Origin: Eumeta japonica
Lineage: Eukaryota; Arthropoda; Insecta; Lepidoptera; Psychidae
Assembly (NCBI GenBank): GCA_005406025.1
Contig: BGZK01000003.1
Span: 124,001 to 188,000 of the forward strand
DNA: 64,000 bases
Direction: 5' to 3'
Shown here: positions 35,557 to 45,784 of the stretch, one piece after another
Numbering within the stretch: position 1 is the stretch's first letter
Layout of the letters: each line of letters begins with the position of its first letter
Program-made: the position numbers and the translations under genes
The notes under the pieces: generated by a model
Told to the model about the DNA's origin: nothing
The model's database searches: none
The model's input: the letters and a program-made list of their open reading frames with translations, nothing else

Positions 35557-37329
35557 TTAGGTTGCGGAAAAATATTTTTCGTATTTTACAAGTAAAAGTT
35601 GCAGTAAAATCTTTTCAATTGGGCTCTTTTTATCTGGCTGGTTTTGATACTATGAAATAGATGCCACTTTAAGAAAAAAATAAATAAAGAGTAAAACCGG
35701 TGTTCCACCATTTTCTATTGTTTTTCTGTCTACCAAAATGAGTGAATCTAACGTAGAAATTCGATAAATTTTGACGTTTTATTACAAAAAACTGGACTAG
35801 TGCGAGTTGAACTCGCCCACCGAGGGTTCTGTACAAATTTGTTCAGGAACCGAGTCTCGCAGTTTTTTTCTAAGCTTTTTTTTGTGATTTTATTAAAAAT
35901 ATACGGCTTTCAGATTCTTTTCTTCTGTAGAAACTAGTAAAAGTTTAAAAAGATCTACAAAAAGATTTGGTTACCCATACAATTTTGATCGCGCATACCG
36001 TTGTTTAACCTCGTTGATTGATTACGTTCATTAAAAAATAAAGACTACATTTTTATGATTTAACTACAAATGTATGATTTCCAGATTTTTCCCATACTTG
36101 TAGTATAAGACGGTATTACTTGCCAAATTTCAGAGCTCTAGGTCAATGAAAAATACCTCCATAAATTTTGATTCTTTTGAGAGTGTCAAAATATACGTTT
36201 TTTTGGGGCATAAACTGCTGTATCTTTTTCTCGTGTTAATTTAGACATTCGATATTTTCACAACTTGAAGGGACTGTACATTTGAGTTTTAATTTCAATT
36301 GGATACCTCCACGCGTTCCCGAGATAAAGAGTCTTGACAGACAGACGGATGGACGGACAACAAAGTGATACTATAAGGGTTCCGTTTTCCCTGTTTGAAG
36401 TACGGAACCCTAAAAAGGCAAAAATGCGACATGAAATGCAAAAAAAATGTGACGTTTATGGACCTAATGCAGTGTCGGTGAGAGTAGAATAAAACTGGTT
36501 CAAGCTTTTCGGTCCAGTAATTTTGAAGTCAAAGATAACTTCGCTCTGGTTGATCTGTTACGGATAAAGTCGGTGCCATTTTGGAAAAAGTAGAGCAAAA
36601 TCGGCGTATTAGTTCTTAGGACATAGTTGTAGTGCTAGAGATTGACCACAGAACACTTTTGACCTATTTGAAAAAAGCTAGATGTACAAAAAAACCTATG
36701 TACTTGGATCCCACACGAGTTGACTGAAAGAACTCTAGTGAATCGTGTACTCATTTGCGATTCTCTATTGAAACGTAATGGAACCGAACCGTTTTTGAAA
36801 ATATTGGTGACTGGTGTTTAAAAATGGATTGCCTACGGCAAGAACATGTGAAAAAGATCAGGGTCAAATGGCATGTAAGCTACACACATCAAAACGAAAC
36901 CCGGATTAACTTGCAATAAGTTGATGCTATGTGTATGGTGGGAGCGGAAGGGCATTATTAATTATGAGCTTTTACCGCAGGACAAAACCATCATTTCGGA
37001 TCTCTACTGCCAACAGCTGATGAGACTCAAGCAAGAAGTAGAGAAAAAACGGTTGGAATTGATAAACAGAAAGGTTTTTCACCATGATAACGCCAGACCA
37101 CAAACATCTTTAGCCACTCAGAAAATATTTAAAGAATTTGGTTGGGAAGTGTTAATGCATTCCCAACATTTTGACAGCGATGGGATTATGTCATTACCTA
37201 TAAAATGGCCACAACTTGTAGAACAAAATGGCATATACAAATATTATAATTAAATGTAAATAAAATGTGATGAAAAATTATCTTGAGTTTGTATATAAAA
37301 TACAAAAAAACCTTTCTCCGACCTCGTAA
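35557..37329 (+). mobile_element. Mariner-like element split by another repeat
   Basis: Imperfect terminal repeats (left TTAGGTTGCGGAAAAAT at 35557, right end reverse complement TTACGAGGTCGGAGAAAGG) bound the element. The transposase starts at ~35738 (MSESNVEIR, stop, ILTFYYKK). It resumes after the inserted repeat at ~36418 (GKNAT..) and continues in changing frames to an open 110-codon stretch (36921-37250) with MLCVWWERKGIINYELLPQD, SDLYCQQLMRLKQEVEKKR, VFHHDNARPQTS and FKEFGWEVLMH. HHDN holds the second catalytic aspartate. The third is lost, as frame and sequence diverge after HSQHF. By motif it resembles the mellifera-type mariners. Confidence 0.85.
35793..36416 (+). repeat. Dispersed repeat inserted in the mariner
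   Basis: Begins CTAGTGCGAGTTGAACTCGC with GGGTTCTGTAC at its left and ends GGGTTCCG..GTACGGAACCCTAAAAA. The latter is preceded by a CAGACAGACGGATGGACGGA tract. The opposed GGGTTCYGTAC / GTACGGAACCC words and the CAGACGGACGG tract occur again at 55071-55535. The host mariner frame reads YKK before it and GK.. after it, so it landed within the N-terminal coding region. AAAAA on either side may be the target duplication. Confidence 0.75.
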
Positions 37330-37429
37330 TGTCATATCATTGTATTACATTAATTTTATGTCCTATTTGAGAAAATAATCTATCTTTGTGCAAAATTTGG
37401 TTACAATCCGTCAGCTGTTAGTATATGAC

Positions 37430-38055
37430 AAACATCCCTACAAACATTTTCTTACATTTTTTTTTCTATTGTGAATAACCTATAACCATCTACAAACGAT
37501 TCCGCGCCGAGCGGTCAAAGTCCCGTACTGATACGTTTAGTAGGTTTTACCTGATGTCCGGACAAAAAAATAATCCATTACATATATACAAATAAATCTT
37601 AATAATTCAAACTTTATTTTATAATAAACCTCCCCTCCCGCAACGTGGCTTAGCTTGCGTAGAAATAAAAAATATTTTTGCATCTTATATCTTCTATAGC
37701 CGGTCCCACTCTCAGTCTCGATCTAGATACAGATTTTGGTCCCATTGTCGATTCCGATTTCGGTACTGCCTTCGATTTATTTACGATTACGTAAATAATT
37801 CGTGTTGTGTTCACAAGAGAAATGCTGCTGTCAAAAGTTAATGTATACTAAAAACCTGGTTATATATCGAATTACTATACTAAAACAATCATCGTGTAAA
37901 TCGAACTAGTGGTTCACGGGTTATAGGTGCATATACTGACAGACAGGCAGGCAGATAGGTTGTTGTTTACATGGAAGAGGATGGGTGTCGTAGATTCGAG
38001 CTTGTGTAGCTCAAACAAAAGCACATTGAACCAGAAAACAGTGTTAATTTTTTTG
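37430..38055. repeat. LINE/SINE tail-like remnants
   Basis: 37530-37560 shares GTCCCGTACTGATACGTTTAGTAGG with ~12310-12350. 37690-37790 has the GATTCC/GGTCCC word pattern, and 37930-37965 has GACAGACAGGCAGGCAGATAGG. These are typical degenerate 3' tails of insect non-LTR repeats. Individual elements cannot be delimited. Confidence 0.4.
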
Positions 38056-38289
38056 GAGTTTACTCCTTAAGAATCGATTTTCATATAAGGCGCCCGGTAT
38101 GAGAAAAATTTGAGGAGTAAAATCTACTGATAAATCCGCGTTACGTTTTTGGTGCGCAGCATATTGGCGCACCTTTCACTTTTCAATCGCGTGTATACTT
38201 GTGTGTAGCCAACGCAGCGAGGCAGCTGACGCATATATTGTGGGTATACCTATATATATTATAAAAGTATATTGTTAAACGTTTACAAA

Positions 38290-38331
<42 letters not shown>

Positions 38332-38643
38332 TATCAGTTATACAATTCTAATACGGATCGTCACCACTGTTTTGTTTTTGTTTTAAAGTGTTCTTTTACA
38401 ATGTAAATATTTATTATTAACATTTGATTTATTACTATTATTATCGTGAATTTTTATATGCATTATTATTATATTTGGTGAAGTGCAATTGATATAAACT
38501 ATGGAAGAAAGTGGTGTAGATAATAATGCTGGAATATCAAATGAACACGTGGTTTTCTTAAATTTTTAGTCAAAACGAAATTTTTCAGTTAAATAAACTC
38601 TTTTTGCGTATGTTTAGACAATCGTACTTAAGGAGTAAACTCC
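38056..38643. mobile_element. MITE-like element with perfect 17-bp terminal inverted repeats
   Basis: GGAGTTTACTCCTTAAG (38056-38072) and its exact reverse complement CTTAAGGAGTAAACTCC (38627-38643) bound a 588-bp non-coding segment. The inverted match continues imperfectly inward (AATCGATT and CAATCGTA). GGAGTTTACTCC is itself a short palindrome. Inside are a GGTGCGC..GCGCACC hairpin (~38151-38173) and the (AT)18 microsatellite. I found no target duplication, so the superfamily is open. Confidence 0.6.
38292..38328. repeat. AT dinucleotide microsatellite
   Basis: An uninterrupted (AT) run of about 18 repeats. Long pure AT runs are usually length-polymorphic. Confidence 0.95.
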
Positions 38644-39538
38644 GGTCGTGCGTCGGAGCTGACACATTTTTTTTCTATATAATTTCAGTTCGTTGCGCGA
38701 GAAATGTAAAAACGTAAATGTAGCTACAGTCGCCCGAATGACACCAGGGGGCCGGTTGGGCGAGCACAGAGAGAGTTATAACTTCAAGGGGGAGTTAATG
38801 CGACACGTGACTTCCGGGAACTGACAGGAGACGCTACGCGGGCTGGTTTTAGAGGGTAAGCGTACAAAAATACACGTTATATTTCACGATGACTACTGTA
38901 ATACTCTTTAAGGTGACGTAGCCCATGAAGGTAGTATGTATTTTTGATTCTCCAATCTTTCACTTTTAAATTTTACGTTTAAAGTGTCAAAAGGTTTTAT
39001 TTAGAGTAAAAGAATCATTATATATTTTAAAATTCCGCGACGATAAATAATTTGGTTGGACTGAAAAATATTTTAATAATTAAATTCTACCTATACTTAT
39101 TTGATGACTAATAACAACGAAAGCAATGGAAGTTCTGTAAAATTTCAATTGAAATACAATTATTTCGATTGAAAACAACGGGGTACTCTTACCCTTTGAT
39201 ATTTTTCGTGGACGAAAACTGATTTTTAAATCACACCCATTCACATGTCTTTTCGACAGCCACAGTAAGTATTGTTGATATATAAAAACGATTTAATGTA
39301 AAGCTTTTAGAATGAATTCACTTCAAGGTGATTTCGTATAACATATGAGGAACGAAGATTAGCCTTTTTCCAATTCTATTTTTAAAGCAGGATCTTATTT
39401 TAGGAATCCAACTAATTCGATGGCTTTCTTTTCCTTTTTTATGAATTAGTAACATTTAACAACAAAAAAAATATTTACCAAATGTAAAAATATGTTAAAA
39501 ATATAATTTTTTAAAATCATATTTTTATCGCTTTACAT
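38644..39538. other. Intergenic sequence
   Basis: 38730-38870 is less AT-rich (GGGGGCCGGTTGGGCGAGC, CTTCCGGGAACTGACAGG) but without a credible frame. The remainder is AT-rich. Confidence 0.35.
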
Positions 39539-39871
39539 GAGCTATGCTGTGGCCAACTTGGCTGCAGCTCAAAAATAGGCGGTCAACCAATCAGATACCG
39601 CACTCTTACAGAGTACAGAGGTGAAGTAGCAGCTTCTAGTGTTGCATTTCGCTCAATGAATGAGAGTTACGGCAGCCCACTTCCTCTTCATCACACCAAT
39701 CGCCCTTCATATCTTCAATTATTCCTCTCATCCTCCACCACACATTCCCCCTCTATCAGATATCCTTTTCCCATTCAAGGGGCTGACAACTGACTGGTGA
39801 CTCTCTGAAGTCGTAAATATCCACTTGCTGCGGTGACCACTGTTCTGGTGGCTCACATGCTCATTAGACGT
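39539..39871 (+). repeat. SINE-like dispersed repeat, copy 2
   Basis: Same word order as copy 1: GAGCTATGCTGTGGCCAAC, TTGGCTGCAGCTC, CAGAGGTGAAGTAGCAGC, CTATCAGATATCC, GACAACTGACTGGTGACTC, then GTGGCTCACATGCTC. The 5' half is better preserved here, including TCAGATACCGCACTC. Confidence 0.7.
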
Positions 39872-40974
39872 TCGAAAATGCTATTAAAATCCAATTTTAA
39901 GATTTTTACACATTTGTATGATGTCTTTTATATTGTGTCTTCACAGTTCAGGACTTGAAAAAATATTTTGGTATTTAGCGTGATCATCGGTTTATTTTGA
40001 ATAAGAACTATATCGGTCTTTGTTTTATAATATTTGTATCTAATTTTCTAACAGAAAGCGCAACCCAAAAGTATTAAGATCCAAAAAAGCCTTTTCCAAA
40101 GTTTAAAACAAGTCATTTCAGAACAATTTCGACAGAGATTTCCCGCGAGGAAGCTGCAGTGCCTCTCGCAAATACGTATCTCGCAAGAAATATTATATTT
40201 ACATAAGGAAATGCTTAAAAATTTATGGTCGGTATAAGTTTGTCTATAAATATTTGAACTAAGTAAAGTCACATAAAAAATCCCTTATGTTAAAACTAAC
40301 GTTGTCAGAATGAGCGATTATAATGATATTTACCTGGGTTTTTATTTCTTCTAAGAATTCCTTTAATTAAAATAGCCTTTTAACATCTTTAACTATCTTC
40401 GTTGTCTTTACTATTAGTTAAAATTATTTGATAGACTGCATAAATATAAAATAAAAATGTATACAGTTTTTGCCTTTAAGCTATCATTTTGAGAAATTAT
40501 TTAAAAGTATTATCCTGGCAATTGAAATTGATTTATAGTACGTTTGCTTCATGCAAATGGCTTGTGCTTCAATTTAATTTCATTGTTATACTAGACATTT
40601 GAATTTCTCTGCGACGTTACAAGCACAATAGTAAAATAAAAACAGTAAATCATACGTAATATACGAAAGCAAGTTAGTGGGTTGCAATTTCAGGGGTTTT
40701 TTATCGGAAATTTTAATTTGTGATTTTAAAGAAAGTCAAATTTTTGTGTCATCGTTACTAAAGATAGGAAATATTTTCTATACTACTAAAATGTACATGA
40801 TTTATAGAGTTAAATAAGAGGTAGATAGAGTTAAATAAAGGTCACTATCTAATTTTCATAGAATACCCAATAAGCGTTTTAATAGAGCAATCGGATAGAT
40901 AATGCTATATACAATAATGTATCTAAATAAATTTTACATATAAATATTTTACTTTAGGGTGACACTACTGTGTT
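39872..40974. other. AT-rich intergenic sequence
   Basis: Nothing recognised. Confidence 0.35.
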
Positions 40975-41037
40975 AGAGTCATATTGGAGCCAACTTGGTT
41001 GCAACGTAAAACTAGCCAGGAGTATGTCGAATCATGC
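40975..41037 (+). repeat. SINE-like repeat, 5' fragment
   Basis: AGAGTCATATTGGAGCCAAC, TTGGTTGCAACG and AAACTAGCCAG match the first ~60 bp of the copies at 27841 and 39539. Similarity then stops at GTGTAGGGTTCCGTAGCC, which starts a different repeat. Confidence 0.5.
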
Positions 41038-41327
41038 TCAGTGTAGGGTTCCGTAGCCGTTACTACAAAGAAATGCACTACAGATAAAAAAATTACGTTT
41101 TTCATATTTCACGCATAAAGTAGGTATAAGAACTTTAGTCACCTACAACTAAAGCAACAAATAAATACAAGTAAATATAGACTAAAGTGCACCACAAAAG
41201 AGCGTATTTTCATAGCGCTTACGTCCTTTTTTTTTTTTGAAAAGCGCAGTTTTTCGACAATAACTCTAAAACGATATATCCGATCATGTTCAAAGTAGTT
41301 TTCTTTGAAAGTATTTATTAAGTTGTA
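41038..41327 (-). repeat. Dispersed repeat (inverted relative to 33320-33510), host of a mariner insertion
   Basis: GTAGGGTTCCGTAGCCG at the left, then ACTTTAGTCACC, CAAAAGAGCGTATTTTC, CGCAGTTTTTCGACAATAACTC and GATCATGTTC form the reverse of the 33.3-kb repeat. It breaks at 41327 where a mariner terminal repeat begins at a TA. Confidence 0.65.
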
Positions 41328-41620
41328 CGAGGGCTGCTGTTTATGTATCTGGAACTGGCCACATACAGGACAATGTTTAAAAAGTAATTGCAACGTTTAA
41401 AAGTGGGACTCCTGCCAAGGAGTTCCACTTTTTACGGTCATGTAGAATACAGATTGTTTTATGTAACTGTCAATTGTTTTACAATTGTGGCGTCATTTTG
41501 AAAATTGCGTGTCTTCATCACCATGGATTTAACACGTGATAATTTTCGTGCGATGATTTATTACTATACCTTTAGGTTTAAAGATTATGTGGTCTATGAC
41601 AATTAATTTAAGAAGCAGTG
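41328..41620 (+). mobile_element. Mariner 5'-end fragment
   Basis: CGAGGGCTGCTGTTTATG after TA at 41326-41327 is the same terminal repeat as the element at 48771-49966. It is followed by GGAACTGGCCACATACAGGAC, the GGAGTTCCACTTTTT word and the transposase start ATGGATTTAACACGTGATAA (MDLTRDNFRAMIYYYTF). Similarity ends by ~41620. Together with the full copy it defines the 5' end of this family. Confidence 0.8.
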
Positions 41621-43054
41621 TGATGATCAGTAAGTGGTAGTGAAGTAAGGTGAAGTGAAAATATATGATTTTTATTTTTCCAGTATCGACACCGAACAAT
41701 AAAATAATTCATAGTGTTTTTTCGTTTAACATATTGAAATCTTATGAATTTTTAAGAATCGTTTTATCGTCGGTTTATTTCCTTTAAGATAAGGTATTTT
41801 ACAAATATTGCGTCCATTAAAATCGACTGTATTATAATATAAATCTGCATTACATTAATTGATTATTATTATTAAATTATAAAGCCTATTATGTTATTTG
41901 TTTTTCATAATCTAATAAACTTCACGTCCGATAAACATTTAGTTTTACGAAGTAATAGAAGAGACTTGAGTATAACTAATAATCAAGATATACAACAAAC
42001 AGGTTCATTTCTATGTTGATTGTTTAGTGCTTAAATCAATTACCAAGGGAGACCGAAATCGGCGTCGGGATTGGAACCAAAATTTTTAGAACAAAACAGT
42101 TATCCGCATCGACAGCGGACGGGGATTGCAGCCGGAAGTAGATTTAAGAGCAAGAACGGAAACTGGATTAGAACCAGATGGGGGCTTCCATGACGTAGAA
42201 ATTCGTTCGTTATGTTTATCGATAAGCCGCCAGCATAAATTCGTTTTGGTAAATCCGAAATTTGCTATAACAAGAATGCACGTGGCAAGCGACGTCCCGA
42301 TTTGACGAACGTAATTCGGGTACGGCGGGAATGGGACCCAATCTCGTTTCCATGCCCGCGTTTTAATCTGTCGAGAAAATTGCGACGTATCTTGGTCCCC
42401 GTGCTGCGGTCGTAAGGAGACCGTTTCGCAATTAACAGCGATATTGATGTTGTAAATTAAATGTGTTACTGTTCAAATTTTAATTAAAAGTATTTTCAAA
42501 TAACTGTCAAAAATTCAACTCAAAAACTATACATGCTCAACCTTTTTCTTAGAGTTTAAAAATATATTTTTTTGAGCTTTTGTCGTATTCAGTAGTCAAT
42601 AACGATTGCTTTAAATAGTCAATAACGATTACAAAGGAATCTGTGAAAATCAAGTTTTCGTTTAAAAGAATTATAAAAATAACTGAAAAACCTTAAATTT
42701 ACATGTAAGGATGGTTCTATCGGATATAAATCCTTTGATGCACTGAATTAGAAAAATGCAGCCTTGCAATTGGTTATCGTTGCCATTCACAGCTCTCAGA
42801 TTTTTAAAATACTAAGTCACAGCGGTAATGTACACAAGCTTAAATACAAAAATGCCTAGATAGACCGATACAGTAGCAGAAGACAGGTGGCTGAAAACAA
42901 TTCAAGACATTTATTTAAATGTCTTGAATTGTATGTCTCGGGCTGATGCATCTGTCACTAGTGTTACATGTAAAATGTTGTAGTAACTCATCTTGGTTCG
43001 GTATTTATTAATGCTCGTTCTGTATAAAATTTTTCAAGCACATATACTTAATAA
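41621..43054. other. Intergenic sequence
   Basis: 42045-42190 carries the complementary form of the GATTCC/GGTCCC word pattern (GACCGAAATCGGCGTCGGG, GGGATTGCAGCCGGAAG, GGAAACTGGATTAGAACC). TAGTCAATAACGATT is directly repeated at 42593-42607 and 42616-42630. No gene seen. Confidence 0.4.
42897..42932. repeat. Perfect 17-bp hairpin with a 2-nt loop
   Basis: ACAATTCAAGACATTTA (42897-42913) and TAAATGTCTTGAATTGT (42916-42932) are exact reverse complements around TT. With so short a loop it is practically a cruciform-type palindrome. Confidence 0.85.
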
Positions 43055-43255
43055 CTGAACGCAATTTAATTTTTTCCATTTTCAACAACACGCTACGACA
43101 GAATGTAAACTAAGGATTTCCATTAAAAAAATATATATTACAATTATTTCTTTTTTTTAATCTAATCAATATTCCAGCTTTATCAGCCAGTACTTACTTT
43201 TTTTGGTTCCAAGGAGTTTGCGCCTCATTCTTACTTTATAGTGAACACCATATCA
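43055..43255. repeat. Second copy of the 27378-27575 repeat
   Basis: CGCAATTTAATTTTTTCCATT, TTTTCAACAACACGCTACGA, AATCTAATCAATATTCCAGC and GGTTCCAAGGAGTTTG follow the same order as at 27.4 kb. Confidence 0.6.
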
Positions 43256-43499
43256 TATATAGAATTTTAATGGTTTTAACGTATTTTAGATTTCCCAGTA
43301 ACCAAAAGATGAAACCAGTGAAGCCAAATAGGAGACATGAAAAATGAGCCTTCAAACACAAAGTACAGCGCTGTCTGTTAGTCACATTTTGAAAATGCTG
43401 AAATTGTCACTAAGAAAATGTTATACAATCTATTTATCTAGAAAGATGATTACCACTTCAATATTTAACTATGTAGAAACTCACATGGCAAAATGTAAA

Positions 43500-44175
43500 T
43501 AACTACCCGACCTGACAGAGGCTATCCAGTCCAAAAGTTTCATCGAGATTGGTCAAATTGTCACGATTATTATTAATTTTCATTGAACTCTTAACCATGG
43601 AACGCTAAAAATAATGTAACCTACATCATTTGTTTTGGTTTAAGCTATCTTCATGCCATGTTTTATTGAAATCAGTCAAATTATAAGAGCGCTTATAAAT
43701 CTCATTAGACAATCACGGAACATATAAACCACTTTAAACACTGTCACTGTGCTAATAGCAAGAAAAAGTGGAAATTTCAGCGAAATCGATAAAATTATAA
43801 GGGTTTTTAGTAGTAAACACGGAATCCTGAAAAAATGTATCCCATATCTTTTCTTTGATTATCGGCTTTATCCATAAAAAAAATATATTAAAATTGGGTA
43901 TATTATAAAGATTTTTGATAACCTTGTATAACCCTAAAAACTGTATTATCTGATCTTTCATTGCCTTACAGCTATGACAAAACAAGTAAAAATCTTATTG
44001 AAATCGGTTATACTATAAGGGTCTTTAATAACCTCACGGAACCCTAAAAATTGTATAGCATATCCTTTCCATTGGCTCCAAACTATTTAAGTACCACAGT
44101 TTACTGAAAGCGGATAAACTATAAGGCTTCTCATTAATTGTATCAGAATTTAAAAGCTTCAAACCTTTCATAATT
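43500..44175 (+). repeat. Diverged minisatellite, ~120-150 bp units
   Basis: At least four units repeat a pattern of: ..GAAATCGGT.. or similar, AAACTATAAGG/ATTATAAGGG, TTTTTAGTA/TCTTTAATAACC, CACGGAACCCTAAAAA, TGTAT..CATATC, CTTT and CATTG. Clear CACGGAA(T/C)CCT words are at ~43818 and ~44036, with related ones at ~43605, ~43716 and ~43930. The 77-codon frame inside it is not a gene. Confidence 0.6.
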
Positions 44176-44186
44176 TTTGTTGTAGA

Positions 44187-44477
44187 CAACTTTCGCCTGT
44201 GGCTCCGCTCTTATTAATATAGTATGACTCAATCTTTTGTGTCGATCGACGACGCTGTGTCCATCATTATGGACGAGCAGCAGAATTGGAGTCACGATAC
44301 CGATCCAACTCCTCGTTCTTGATTTCGTCTCGATCTAAAGCTGATTCTTGTTTCGCTCCCGATCTCTATTCCGGTTCCTCCGCTGATTCGATTCCGATAA
44401 ATTATTCTATTTCAAAACTTCCGTTTTCACGCAGGAACTCTAAAAATTACCGCGATAAAGAGCACTATGAAAAAATA
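44187..44477 (+). repeat. Dispersed repeat with GATCTC/GGTTCC word pattern
   Basis: Head CAACTTTCGCCTGTGGCTCC, then a long stretch of six-base-like words: GATACCGATCCAACTCC, TCGTCTCGATCTAAAGC, GCTCCCGATCTCTATTCCGG, TTCCTCCGCTGATTCG. The 67-codon frame here only reflects this simple composition. Confidence 0.5.
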
Positions 44478-44510
44478 AACCTAACCTAATCTAACCTAAC
44501 GTGACCTAAA
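44478..44510 (+). repeat. Short CCTAA-like tract
   Basis: AACCTAACCTAATCTAACC followed by TAACGTGACCTAAA gives about five degenerate CCTAA units. TTAGG/CCTAA is the canonical insect telomere repeat, but such short interstitial tracts also arise by chance or from repeats. Confidence 0.5.
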
Positions 44511-45618
44511 TGTAACCCAGTAAGCTCCTCTAACTTCTAGTGAAAATCTTATCGTGATTGTTTCTACCGTTCCAAGTACTCCGGACAAACAGACAGACAG
44601 ATAGAAAAGACTTATTTGATTTCTTACAAGCTTTGTCTTGACAATTACTGTAACAGTCAGCTGCGCTCTTAATGATAAATTATAAATAAATGTATTATTT
44701 CGATTTATAAAAACGGACTTAAGTTAAGAATTATCGACCGGATAGTGATTAGTTGTAAGGAATTATATATTTTGTAATGTTTGCCTGTTTGTGTATATTT
44801 ATTGTGTTTTAGTGGAATTTCTTGTCTTGTTTATTTTTATTGTGTTTAGTTGTATTTAATTACGAAGTAATTGTGATGCGCATATGAGTTGCATACAAAA
44901 TTGTGCCTTGGCTGGGGGGACCAATAAGAAAGAACTGCAGCGGTCTATGCAGTACGAATTGGTGTACTGAATGCATGTGGTGCTTATGCGTGAAATATGC
45001 GAAGTGCATAGCCACACCACATTGTAATACATGCGACTCATATGTACAGGCGGATGCGCCATCTATAAATTGCAGCGGCATCGATGCATCCGTCGCTGTT
45101 GTACTCCGACCACCACTTGTGAAGCTCGTGCTGCAATAAACAAGTCTGAAAGAACATCGAAACGCTATCCATCATTTTGCCCACACACCGCAAGAATCTG
45201 TACTCCGAGGCGAATGTGAAGGAAAATCCGAAGTGTGGGCTTATGTGGTGGTGCTGAAATCGCCGTTACAATTGCAAACACAATAAAAAAGTAATCCGCC
45301 AAATTCAAATGGTGCTCTCATTACATGCGGCAATTAATTTTTAATTAAATGTATATCAAAAATAAAATTCCTTACATAAAAATAAATACGGCCCTTTGTA
45401 AATACTAAATAGAATATCTTAATATTATATGATTATGATAAGTATCAAAAACGTACACATTATTAACTATCTTAAAGTAGGATTGCCTAAACTTAATCGT
45501 AGCGAATACGGAACCCTACGTTATGCATGACGCGCTCTACTAGCTTATATTATAAAAATATTAAAAGCAATTGTATTTTTTTGTTAAATAAAATAGGAAA
45601 AGTTGTTCTTTCTTTCAG
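44511..45618. other. Intergenic sequence with a less AT-rich middle
   Basis: 44870-45290 has near-even composition (GGCTGGGGGGACC, GCAGCGGCATCGATGCATCC), with short overlapping frames on both strands and no recognisable product. It could be an unidentified transposon fragment or transcribed non-coding sequence. 45480-45545 contains CGGAACCCTACG, another copy of the common repeat end. Confidence 0.35.
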
Positions 45619-45784
45619 AACCACTTTTATGTTTCAGATTTTATGAGTAACAGGAAGGCACGCCAGCTTTTTCATTATAATTGGCTTCACGGTTTATTTA
45701 CAGTTTTATGGGTCGAGCGTGTGAGTTTAGAGGGCTATAACCCTGAAACGGCCGAGCAAAGACTTCGGGCGGCTCTTGAAACAC
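45619..45784 (+). CDS. Candidate orphan coding exon, unknown protein
   Basis: A strong acceptor (TTGTTCTTTCTTTCAG, ending at 45618) is followed by an in-frame stretch NHFYVSDFMSNRKARQLF, HYNWLHGLFTVLWVERVSLE, GYNPETAEQRLRAALETR. It ends at a possible donor GTAATA (45785). A second AG at 45637 would also keep the frame. Composition is balanced, unlike the low-complexity frames elsewhere in the window. It has one hydrophobic segment (WLHGLFTVLW) and a helical Glu/Arg-rich end. I do not recognise the family. Neighbouring exons were not found, so it could be an internal exon of a gene with long introns, a processed fragment, or chance. Confidence 0.4.

Noticed and set aside
44856..45219. Several 60-80 codon frames on both strands
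   Set aside because: Cys/His-containing but mutually overlapping, without family resemblance or splice sites; kept as unexplained sequence.
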